A DNA stretch of 5,271 bases from Pseudoflavonifractor sp035562355. Lineage in GTDB: Bacteria; Bacillota; Clostridia; Oscillospirales; Oscillospiraceae. The position numbers and the translations under genes are program-made. Below are positions 1 to 4,350 of this stretch, piece by piece. The stretch's first letter is position 1. Each line of letters opens with the position of its first letter. Under the pieces are notes generated by a model, which saw nothing but the letters and a program-made list of their open reading frames with translations, ran no database searches and had not been told where the DNA came from. The stretch covers positions 1 through 5,271 of the forward strand of contig DATMXU010000181.1 of NCBI GenBank assembly GCA_035562355.1, in the 5' to 3' direction.

Positions 1-553
1 ACAGCTCACGGAGGAGGCTGCGGCGGTACCACTCCCGGTCCATCTCCAGACACTCGCCCAGTGTCGCAGGGGTGATCTCCTCATAGCTCCAGCCGGGGTT
101 ATTGTCGATAAAGCGGTGGATATGGTTGCGCTTGTTGTGGAGTTTCTTGCCCTCCAGGTCGGCCAGGCGGTCGATCTCATAGAGGTAGTCGTACCCGTCC
201 CGATCGGCGGCGAAGGTAAACCGGCCGGGGAAGAGGGTTTCCAGCTCGTCGGCCTGCTCCTGTGCGAGACAGACCAGGCGCAGCGGCTCGCCCCGCCGCT
301 CGGCGTCTTCCCGCAGGGCGCCGATGACGGCCCTCACGTCCCCCCGCCCGGCGGGGTAGAGGTAGCTGCACCCCATGCCGCCGCAGAGATGGACCAACAA
401 AAAATCTTCCATCCGGGAGAGTCTGTGATGATACGCGTCCTTCCAGGTGTAGAGGTTGGTAAAGTTGTACTCGCAGCCCCGGTAGTCGGCATGGCGGAGC
501 AGCTCGTCTACCCAGGGCTTGTCTGATTGCTGCGGTTCTCGAAATTCCAGCAT
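1..553 (-). CDS. DUF2156 (phosphatidylglycerol lysyltransferase-like) protein, N-terminal part, cut by window edge
   Basis: This open frame runs from an ATG at 551-553 leftward to the window edge without a stop: 184 codons, C-terminal part missing. Residues 13-40 (PWVDELL, then CEYNFTNLYTWKDAY) and the basic motif GKKLHNKRNHIHRF at about 135-148 are typical of clostridial DUF2156 proteins, which share the GNAT-like fold of the MprF aminoacyl-transferase domain. Family members of this kind are about 290-300 aa, so roughly 110 residues should lie outside. The exact substrate of stand-alone DUF2156 proteins is not settled; transfer of an amino acid to a lipid or related acceptor is inference. 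The chosen ATG has a weak GAGG Shine-Dalgarno about 11 nt upstream. A GTG at 600-602 lies in a different frame and is not a competing start. An extended -10 promoter lies just upstream. The gene is not in an operon with pspC, because a terminator separates them. Confidence 0.85.
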   Translation of the reverse strand, partial: MLEFREPQQSDKPWVDELLRHADYRGCEYNFTNLYTWKDAYHHRLSRMEDFLLVHLCGGMGCSYLYPAGRGDVRAVIGALREDAERRGEPLRLVCLAQEQADELETLFPGRFTFAADRDGYDYLYEIDRLADLEGKKLHNKRNHIHRFIDNNPGWSYEEITPATLGECLEMDREWYRRSLLREL

Positions 554-604
554 AAATAAAACGGCCTCGTTTTCTCTTGGTAATTAGTTCCCCAGTGCTC
601 ACCT

Positions 605-633
605 ATGGTATCACGGCCTTGCGCATAACGCAA
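605..633 (-). promoter_or_regulatory. Candidate sigma-A promoter for the DUF2156 gene, with a 7-bp inverted repeat
   Basis: Read on the minus strand, TTGCGT (628-633) and TACCAT (605-610) are 17 bp apart, and the -10 is preceded by TGA, giving a TGn extended -10. Transcription would begin near 598 and leave a leader of about 45 nt. The -35 matches consensus at only three of six positions. A perfect inverted repeat, CCTTGCG (617-623) and CGCAAGG (629-635) with a CATAA spacer, covers the -35 and half the spacer, so it could be an operator. Confidence 0.4.
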
Positions 634-642
634 GGGCAACCG

Positions 643-678
643 CGGAAAAACCGCCTGTCTGAAAGAGACAGGCGGTTT
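643..678 (-). terminator. Intrinsic terminator of pspC
   Basis: A perfect 13-bp stem (648-660 pairing with 666-678) encloses a 5-nt loop. The GC-rich core is CCGCCTGTCT. On the minus strand the stem runs directly into a T tract (the A run 646-650), as expected for a Rho-independent terminator. It begins 13 nt after the pspC stop codon and insulates the DUF2156 gene. Confidence 0.85.
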
Positions 679-691
679 ATGCGGCAAAGCT

Positions 692-901
692 TTAATAGCC
701 GGGGTAGACATCGCTCTTCTTGGGCAGAACGATGGCGCATACCAGGTAGACCCAAAAGCTCAGGGTACCGGCGAAGAAGAGAATCGCCGCCCCGACGCGC
801 ACCAGACTCGGGTCTATATTGAAGTATTCGGCAATGCCGCCGCAAACGCCCGCGATCACGCTGCCTTTTTCGATGCGGTACAGTCTTTTGGGTTCATTCA
901 T
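692..901 (-). CDS. Small PspC-domain membrane protein
   Basis: This is a 69-aa protein consisting of essentially one PspC domain. RLYRIEKGSVIAGVCGGIAEYFNIDP (split as RLYRIEKGSV and IAGVCGGIAEYF) is the conserved N-terminal half, and a single hydrophobic segment follows at about residues 37-60 (VGAAILFFAG to VYLVCAIVLP) with a short KKSD tail. In enterobacteria PspC is an inner-membrane partner in the phage shock response. In Firmicutes, short stand-alone PspC proteins are common and their role is largely undefined, probably in envelope stress. The start at 899-901 is chosen because AGGAGG sits 8 nt upstream. The upstream in-frame ATG at 965-967 would place the promoter inside the gene. It is monocistronic, with its own promoter and terminator. 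Confidence 0.88.
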   Translation of the reverse strand: MNEPKRLYRIEKGSVIAGVCGGIAEYFNIDPSLVRVGAAILFFAGTLSFWVYLVCAIVLPKKSDVYPGY

Positions 902-931
902 GAGAAACGCCTCCTTTTCCTTTGTGAGATT

Positions 932-940
932 ATTGTACCA
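932..940 (-). promoter_or_regulatory. Candidate extended -10 promoter of pspC
   Basis: On the minus strand, TACAAT (932-937) is preceded by TGG, giving a TGn extended -10. No good -35 lies 16-18 bp upstream; a T-rich run lies there (A tract 951-957 on plus). An extended -10 can work with a poor -35. The start would be near 925, leaving a leader of about 24 nt that contains the AGGAGG. Confidence 0.45.
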
Positions 941-1035
941 TGACAAAGTTAAAAAAATCACTCCCAAAAGCTTAAAAGATGATTAATACAGAATTTATTT
1001 TTTGGATGGCCGGCGTGAACCTCCGCGCGCTGAGC

Positions 1036-1089
1036 TTACTCCTTCACAAAGTACACCAACCCCGTCGCGCCCGGTCCCGCGTGGGTGCC
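1036..1089 (-). pseudogene. Detached copy of the degV 3' end (last 17 codons and stop), distal
   Basis: Read on minus, this encodes GTHAGPGATGLVYFVKE and TAA, identical in protein to DegV residues 263-279. It differs from degV by four bases: GGG to GGA at Gly267, GGA to GGG at Gly272, CTG to TTG at Leu273 and TAT to TAC at Tyr275. All four are synonymous. It has no start codon and cannot be translated as a DegV on its own. Confidence 0.85.
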
Positions 1090-1224
1090 GGCCCCACCCG
1101 GCATACGCCGGGCGGGGCCCCCTTTCTTTTGCTCAAATCGGGTGAAATGAATTCGCCCGATTTCAAGGTTTCGCACAAAGTGCGAAACGCTTGACGCGCT
1201 GAACGCGCGTATGTCGCCGGCACC
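1090..1224. repeat. Hairpin-rich element, copy 1, with candidate terminal inverted repeats
   Basis: Four inverted repeats lie in series. The first is a GC-rich 13-bp stem (1090-1102 with 1107-1119, loop ATAC) with one A/C mismatch that becomes a G-U pair in minus-strand RNA. The second is a 12-bp stem (1135-1146 with 1152-1163). The third is a 9-bp stem GTTTCGCAC/GTGCGAAAC (1168-1176 with 1180-1188, loop AAA). The fourth is a 6-bp stem (1194-1199 with 1205-1210). The block is bounded by GGTGCCGGC (1084-1092) and its complement GCCGGCACC (1216-1224). This resembles a MITE-like or REP-like intergenic element; no transposase is visible. Confidence 0.6.
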
Positions 1225-1245
1225 GCCAGAATCGGCGCGCTGAGC

Positions 1246-1300
1246 TTACTCCTTCACAAAATACACCAGTCCCGTCGCGCCCGGCCCCCGCGTGGGTGCC
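1246..1300 (-). pseudogene. Detached copy of the degV 3' end, proximal, with a 1-nt insertion
   Basis: This is a 55-nt copy of the last 17 codons and stop of degV. It is identical except for one additional C in the run near 1286-1289, which breaks the original frame between His265 and Pro268. An apparent 62-codon frame enters it from the hairpin element through this insertion, but that frame is a repeat artefact and not a gene. Confidence 0.8.
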
Positions 1301-1302
1301 GG

Positions 1303-1435
1303 CCCCACCCGGCATACGCCGGGCGGGGACCCCTTTCTTTTACTCAAATCGGGCGAAATGAATTCGCCCGATTTCAAGGTTTCGCACAAAGTGCGAAACG
1401 CTTGACACGCTGAACGCGCGTATGTCGCCGGCACC
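1303..1435. repeat. Hairpin-rich element, copy 2
   Basis: It has the same order of inverted repeats as copy 1: an 11-bp GC stem (1303-1313 with 1318-1328, loop ATAC, one mismatch), then the AAATCGGGCGAA stem, then the GTTTCGCAC stem. It is bounded by GGTGCCGGC (1295-1303) and GCCGGCACC (1427-1435). The fourth stem is weakened by a G-to-A change (GACACGC in place of GACGCGC). It lies immediately downstream of degV in the direction of transcription, so it would form the folded 3' region of the marR-degV mRNA. No stem is followed by a clear T tract on the minus strand. Confidence 0.6.
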
Positions 1436-1456
1436 GCCAGAATCGGCGCGCTGAGC

Positions 1457-2296
1457 TTACTCCTTCACAAAATACACCAGTCCCGTCGCGCCCGGCCCCG
1501 CGTGGGTGCCGACGACGCTGCCGATGTCGCTCTCCAGAATCTCGGCGCCCGCGATGGCCTCCCGAAAAAACGCCCTGCACTCGGCCATGGCCTCGGGCGC
1601 ATTGGAGTTGCCAAGGGCGACAGGGAGGGAGAGGTCGGGCTGCTCCTTCTTCAGAAAGTCCGCCATCCACTGAAAGGCAGCCTTCCGCCCGCGGGCCTTG
1701 CCGATGGACTCCACAAGGCCGTTTTCGACAGTGATAATGGGGTTGATGCCCAAAAGCCCGCCCACCACGGCGGTGGCGGCGTTGATGCGGCCGCCCATCT
1801 TCAGGTATTTGAGCGTATCCACCACCGCGAGGAGCCGCACCCGGCCCGTCAGAGAGGCGATCTCGTCCGCGATTTTCGCCGCGGAGCGCCCTGCGTCCCG
1901 CAGGGCGACCGCTCTCTCCACCAGCAGGCCCAGGGCAAAGGTGACGGTCCGGGAGTCCACGATATGGATCTCGCCCCCGTCCACCATGCCCTTGGCGATC
2001 ACCGCACTCTGGCAGGTGCCCGACATGGCGCTGGAGAGGAAGATCCCCACCACCTCGTCCCCCTGGTCCACATAGGACCGGAAGAGGGCGGCAAAGACCT
2101 CCGGGTTCACCTGGGAGGTGGTGGGCAGTTTTTCAGCCCGGGAGAGGCGGCGATAGAACTCCTCGTTGGTAATGTCTATCCCGTCCCGAAAAACCTCCTC
2201 GCCAAAGTGGACCGAGAGGGGCACTACGTCGATGCCCAGGGTTTCCCGGCGCGCGGGGCGCAGGTCGCAGGTACTGTCGGTGATGATACGGATCAT
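1457..2296 (-). CDS. DegV-family fatty-acid-binding protein (FakB-type)
   Basis: This is a 279-aa protein, the usual length for DegV proteins. These bind one long-chain fatty acid between two domains. In Firmicutes they act as FakB, presenting the fatty acid to the kinase FakA so that acyl-phosphate enters phospholipid synthesis. Visible family motifs, in order, are TDST (6-9), PLSV (26-29), TTSQ (59-62), SSAMSGT (88-94), VDS (113-115), LKYLKMGGRI (162-171), LLGINPII (181-188), ARGRKAA (201-207) and the C-terminal VVGTHAGPGATGLVY (261-275) with the conserved His265. The ATG at 2294-2296 is chosen because the protein then begins with the family-typical MIRIITDST and has AAAGGAG about 10 nt upstream. 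Longer in-frame starts lie inside marR. It follows marR by 47 nt in one operon. Its last 17 codons are copied twice downstream. No fakA is in view. Confidence 0.93.
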   Translation of the reverse strand: MIRIITDSTCDLRPARRETLGIDVVPLSVHFGEEVFRDGIDITNEEFYRRLSRAEKLPTTSQVNPEVFAALFRSYVDQGDEVVGIFLSSAMSGTCQSAVIAKGMVDGGEIHIVDSRTVTFALGLLVERAVALRDAGRSAAKIADEIASLTGRVRLLAVVDTLKYLKMGGRINAATAVVGGLLGINPIITVENGLVESIGKARGRKAAFQWMADFLKKEQPDLSLPVALGNSNAPEAMAECRAFFREAIAGAEILESDIGSVVGTHAGPGATGLVYFVKE

Positions 2297-2343
2297 AACT
2301 CGTATTCTCCTTTTGATAAAGTCTGGGATGTACGCCGAGCCGG

Positions 2344-2805
2344 TCAGACGGTCTCGCCGTACTTGCGGCGGAAGAAGTCGGCCACGCTGCCCAGGGCCCG
2401 GACGAAGACTTCGGTCTCCTCCGGGGACAGGGCGGACAGCACATGCTCCACCATCTCCCGGTGGAACTCCGCGTGACACGCTTCGGCCTGGAGCGCCTTT
2501 TCGGTGGGCAGAATGCGTACCACCCGCCGGTCCTTCTCGTCCCGCCGCCGCTCCAGATAGCCCTTTTTCTCCAGCAGAGTGACGGCGGTGGTAAGAGTGC
2601 CCGCCGTCACCCGTTGGGCCGCGGCAATCGCGGTGGAGCGGTTGTCCCGCTCCTCGGCGGCCGCCCGGCAGACCTCCTCGATGAGATGCAGCTCCCGCAG
2701 GGAGAGGTCCCGGCAGGCCCCGGTAAGGCAGAGCTCCTCCGTCTTGAGTATCTCGTTGAACACATCCACCAGAAAGCGGTTGAGTACTGCGCCATGCTCC
2801 TCCAT
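2344..2805 (-). CDS. MarR-family transcriptional regulator, FabT-like
   Basis: This is a 153-aa winged-helix regulator. The N-terminal helix (FLVDVFNEILKTEEL, about 11-25) is followed by LSLRELHLIEEV, a recognition region with VTAGTLTTAVTLLEKKGYLE, and the wing motif RRDEKDRRVV. These match my memory of the FabT subgroup, which represses type II fatty acid synthesis genes when acyl-ACP is bound, better than the drug-responsive MarR members. The C-terminal dimer helices include FHREMVEHVLSALSPEE. The start at 2803-2805 is preceded by GGAGG 7 nt upstream. An earlier in-frame ATG at 2845-2847 overlaps the -10 element and cannot be used. It is first in an operon with degV. A palindrome at its transcript start suggests autoregulation. 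FabT identity is an inference from similarity; no fab genes are in the window. Confidence 0.88.
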   Translation of the reverse strand: MEEHGAVLNRFLVDVFNEILKTEELCLTGACRDLSLRELHLIEEVCRAAAEERDNRSTAIAAAQRVTAGTLTTAVTLLEKKGYLERRRDEKDRRVVRILPTEKALQAEACHAEFHREMVEHVLSALSPEETEVFVRALGSVADFFRRKYGETV

Positions 2806-2822
2806 GGAGTCCCCTCCGTTTC

Positions 2823-2837
2823 CTTTGAAATTCAAAG
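2823..2837. promoter_or_regulatory. FabT-box-like operator of marR-degV
   Basis: A perfect palindrome has 7-nt arms, CTTTGAA and TTCAAAG, around a central A. It resembles the FabT box as I recall it (TTTGA-n-TCAAA type). With the promoter at 2846-2873 the start site falls near 2839, so the palindrome covers about +2 to +16. A bound dimer there would block transcription, as expected for autorepression. Confidence 0.65.
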
Positions 2838-2845
2838 TATTTATC

Positions 2846-2873
2846 ATTATACCGCGCCCCCTTTAAATGTCAA
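2846..2873 (-). promoter_or_regulatory. Consensus sigma-A promoter of the marR-degV operon
   Basis: On the minus strand a perfect TTGACA (2868-2873) and a perfect TATAAT (2846-2851) are separated by 16 bp. The predicted start is near 2839, giving a leader of about 34 nt to the marR ATG. Both hexamers match consensus at six of six positions, so this should be a strong promoter unless repressed. Confidence 0.85.
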
Positions 2874-2913
2874 GAAAATCATGGCTATTTAACTTCAAAT
2901 TATATGCCAGCGA

Positions 2914-2939
2914 GGGACAGGCTCATAAGAGCCTGTCCC
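2914..2939. repeat. Perfect 11-bp inverted repeat between marR and spoIIP
   Basis: The left arm GGGACAGGCTC (2914-2924) pairs with GAGCCTGTCCC (2929-2939) around an ATAA loop. No T tract follows it on either strand, and it lies between two divergent promoters, so a terminator role is unlikely. It overlaps the candidate -35 of the spoIIP promoter. An operator or an inserted short palindrome is possible. Confidence 0.7.
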
Positions 2940-2951
2940 CCCGCATATATT
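2923..2951 (+). promoter_or_regulatory. Candidate sigma-E promoter of spoIIP
   Basis: TCATAAG (2923-2929), five of seven matches to the sigma-E -35 consensus KMATATT, and CATATATT (2944-2951), close to the -10 consensus CATACAMT, are exactly 14 bp apart, the preferred sigma-E spacing. In Bacillus subtilis spoIIP is transcribed by sigma-E in the mother cell. The start would be near 2958, about 24 nt before the ATG. Confidence 0.45.
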
Positions 2952-2981
2952 TATCCAAACGAAAGGCAAGGTGACGCACAG

Positions 2982-4184
2982 ATGAAAGGAAAACATATTT
3001 TTTGGGTCCGGATCCTCCGGCGGGGGACGGCCCTCTTTATGGCGACGGTGGCGGTCTGGCTCCTCCTGACAGCGGCGGGGCTGGGCATGGCGGCCGACGC
3101 CTTTCAATCCCTGGGGGAGCAGGCGGGCTTTGTCTCCGCCCTCCTCCGGGCCGAGCTGGGGAGTACGGCGGCGGGGACGCAGGGAGAGCTGGACGGCTGG
3201 GGCCGCATGGTGTTGGGCCAGTCCGCCCTCCTCCGGGGAAACGCGGCGGCGGTGGCCGCCCATCTGGAAAACCCCGGCGTCGGCCCCACGGTGAAACAGC
3301 CCGCCGGGGGCAGCTCGGCCCAGGGGGATCCCTTAAATCCCGCCAAGGAGGACCCGGACGAGGAGACGCCTATCCCCTCCGCCCCCGCCACACCCGACGA
3401 CATCGTACCCTATACCTTCATCCCCACCAGCACCGAGGGATATGCCTACGCCGACGGGGTGTACATCTCCAACCGCACCCACCTGACCTTTGACCCGGCG
3501 GCCCTCAGCGCGGCGGCGGTGAACATTGGCCTGGGGAACAGCGACGCGCCCCAGATCCTCATCATGCACACCCACGCTACCGAGGCCTACACCCCCTCGG
3601 GCACCGACGTCTACACCCCTACCGACAACAGCCGCACCCTGGATGGGGAGCAGAATATGGTGCGCGTGGGCAACGAGATGAAAGCCGTCTTTGAGAGCAT
3701 GGGCCTGAATGTCCTCCATGATGAGACGCCCTACGATTACCCGCTTTACAAGGATTCTTACGTCCGCTCGGGGGAGGGGGTTAAAAAATATCTGGAACAG
3801 TACCCCTCCATCAAGATCGTGCTGGACGTGCACCGGGACGCTATCTTCGACACAAACGGCAAGGTCTTAAAAACCCTGACCACCATCGATGGGGCCAAGG
3901 TGGCCCAGGTGGAGCTGGTGCTCGGCTCTCCCCAGGGGGGCGACTACCCTAACTGGCAGGAGAACCTCACTTTGGCTATGAAACTGCAAAAGAGCATGAA
4001 CACCCTGTACCCCACCCTGGCCCGGCCCGTCTCCATCTACACGCCGGTGTACAACCAGAATCTGACCACCGGCTCCCTCCTGGTGGAAGTGGGGAGCCAC
4101 GGCAACACCCTGCAGGAGTCCATCGCCGGGGCCAGACTCTTCGCCCGGGCGGCGGGGCAGATGCTGCTGGGGCTGGAGCAGTAA
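2982..4184 (+). CDS. spoIIP: Stage II sporulation protein P (SpoIIP), engulfment peptidoglycan hydrolase
   Basis: This is a 400-aa protein. A basic N-terminus and one membrane anchor (about 15-38) are followed by a low-complexity linker rich in Ala, Gly and Pro (about 85-145) and a C-terminal SpoIIP catalytic domain (about 190-398). The zinc-amidase signatures are ILIMHTHATEAY (His196, His198, Glu201), VLDVHRDA (His284, Arg285, Asp286) and LLVEVGSHGNT (Glu369, His373). SpoIIP is an amidase and endopeptidase that, with SpoIID and SpoIIM, cuts septal peptidoglycan so that the mother-cell membrane can engulf the forespore. The ATG at 2982 is used because AAGGTGA lies 7 nt upstream and the protein then starts directly before the anchor. 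A 26-residue longer frame from 2904 starts upstream of the candidate promoter. The usual neighbour gpr is absent; the gene stands alone, divergent from marR. Confidence 0.95.
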   Translation: MKGKHIFWVRILRRGTALFMATVAVWLLLTAAGLGMAADAFQSLGEQAGFVSALLRAELGSTAAGTQGELDGWGRMVLGQSALLRGNAAAVAAHLENPGVGPTVKQPAGGSSAQGDPLNPAKEDPDEETPIPSAPATPDDIVPYTFIPTSTEGYAYADGVYISNRTHLTFDPAALSAAAVNIGLGNSDAPQILIMHTHATEAYTPSGTDVYTPTDNSRTLDGEQNMVRVGNEMKAVFESMGLNVLHDETPYDYPLYKDSYVRSGEGVKKYLEQYPSIKIVLDVHRDAIFDTNGKVLKTLTTIDGAKVAQVELVLGSPQGGDYPNWQENLTLAMKLQKSMNTLYPTLARPVSIYTPVYNQNLTTGSLLVEVGSHGNTLQESIAGARLFARAAGQMLLGLEQ

Positions 4185-4207
4185 GGCGGCGGAAACAACC
4201 CCCGCTA

Positions 4208-4222
4208 TCCGAAGGATTCGGA
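4208..4222. repeat. Short inverted repeat after spoIIP
   Basis: TCCGAA (4208-4213) and TTCGGA (4217-4222) surround a GGA spacer. Slightly further out, CTATC (4205-4209) and GATAG (4229-4233) are also complementary. There is no T tract. It may be part of the spoIIP 3' fold; weak on its own. Confidence 0.35.
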
Positions 4223-4235
4223 GGGAGAGATAGAG

Positions 4236-4265
4236 TGAAAGGGAACCGTCAGCCTTTCCCTTTCG
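4236..4265 (+). terminator. Possible spoIIP terminator hairpin
   Basis: GAAAGGGAA (4237-4245) pairs with TTCCCTTTC (4256-4264) around a 10-nt loop, extendable by a T-G pair. It lies about 52 nt after the spoIIP stop. The 3' arm is pyrimidine-rich, but no uninterrupted T tract follows, so efficient termination is uncertain. Confidence 0.4.
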
Positions 4266-4273
4266 CATGCAGG

Positions 4274-4313
4274 AAAACCATACTTCATCACTTTCTCAAA
4301 GTGATGAAGTATG
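4274..4313 (-). terminator. Terminator hairpin for the lipid kinase gene
   Basis: A perfect 16-bp stem (4279-4294 with 4298-4313) has a 3-nt CTC loop. On the minus strand the stem is followed by a TTTT run (A run 4274-4277), so it reads as an intrinsic terminator of the kinase gene. The 3-nt loop and AT-rich stem are unusual for a terminator. It may work with the adjacent 4315-4350 hairpin. Confidence 0.6.
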
Positions 4314-4314
4314 C

Positions 4315-4350
4315 AATAGGCTGTCAAAAAGACTTTTTTGACAGCCTATT
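4315..4350. terminator. Bidirectional hairpin overlapping the kinase stop codon
   Basis: A perfect 16-bp stem (4315-4330 with 4335-4350) has a 4-nt loop, with AAAAA and TTTTTT runs next to the loop. The TAG stop of the kinase gene (4346-4348) lies in the right arm. As a convergent intergenic palindrome it could act on both strands. The T run sits inside the stem rather than after it, so it is not a textbook intrinsic terminator. Confidence 0.6.

Larger units (their letters stand above)
1025..1234. repeat. Tandem repeat unit 1 (distal), 210 bp: degV tail plus hairpin element
   Basis: This unit begins GCGCGCTGAGCTTAC and ends just before the next occurrence of the same string at 1235. It holds the degV tail (1036-1089) followed by a hairpin-rich segment (about 1090-1234). 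It differs from unit 2 by eight substitutions and one missing C (about 96% identity). Four substitutions fall in the 54-nt tail and four in the 145-nt hairpin part, so the tail is the more diverged portion. To the left, the sequence becomes unrelated at 1024. Confidence 0.92.
1235..1445. repeat. Tandem repeat unit 2, 211 bp: degV tail plus hairpin element
   Basis: This is a second copy of the same unit, directly adjoining both unit 1 and the intact degV 3' end, whose own GCGCGCTGAGC starts at 1446. Its tail matches degV exactly except for one extra C near 1289, so it looks younger than unit 1. The block of stacked inverted repeats is conserved. The 12-bp stem is perfect here (1346-1357 with 1363-1374), and the 9-bp stem (1379-1387 with 1391-1399) is unchanged. 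Confidence 0.92.

Noticed and set aside
177..602. 141-codon open frame on minus starting with GTG
   Set aside because: It is out of frame with the DUF2156 gene and Arg-rich; the other frame shows clear family motifs and remains open to the window edge.
1246..1434. 62-codon open frame on minus ending in the DegV C-terminal residues
   Set aside because: It lies wholly in the repeat unit, gains its DegV-like end only through the 1-nt insertion, lacks a convincing ribosome-binding site, and is not open in unit 1.
1025..1445. CRISPR array
   Set aside because: There are only two long, directly abutting units with no spacers and no cas genes; the unit includes coding sequence of the neighbouring gene.
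1374..1670. 98-codon open frame on minus
   Set aside because: It overlaps degV in another frame, has an Arg/Gly-rich low-complexity composition typical of a GC-rich shadow, and runs into the hairpin element.
1502..2476. 324-codon open frame on plus, opposite degV and marR
   Set aside because: It is the antisense of two well-supported genes, has His/Gly/Arg-rich sequence without any recognisable domain, and is explained by GC-rich codon use.
2806..2847. Earlier ATG for the MarR protein
   Set aside because: It overlaps the perfect -10 TATAAT, so it would not be on the transcript.
2904..2981. 26-residue N-terminal extension of SpoIIP
   Set aside because: It would start upstream of the candidate promoter -10, translates the palindrome, and adds a non-family sequence before the membrane anchor; the ATG at 2982 has a proper Shine-Dalgarno.
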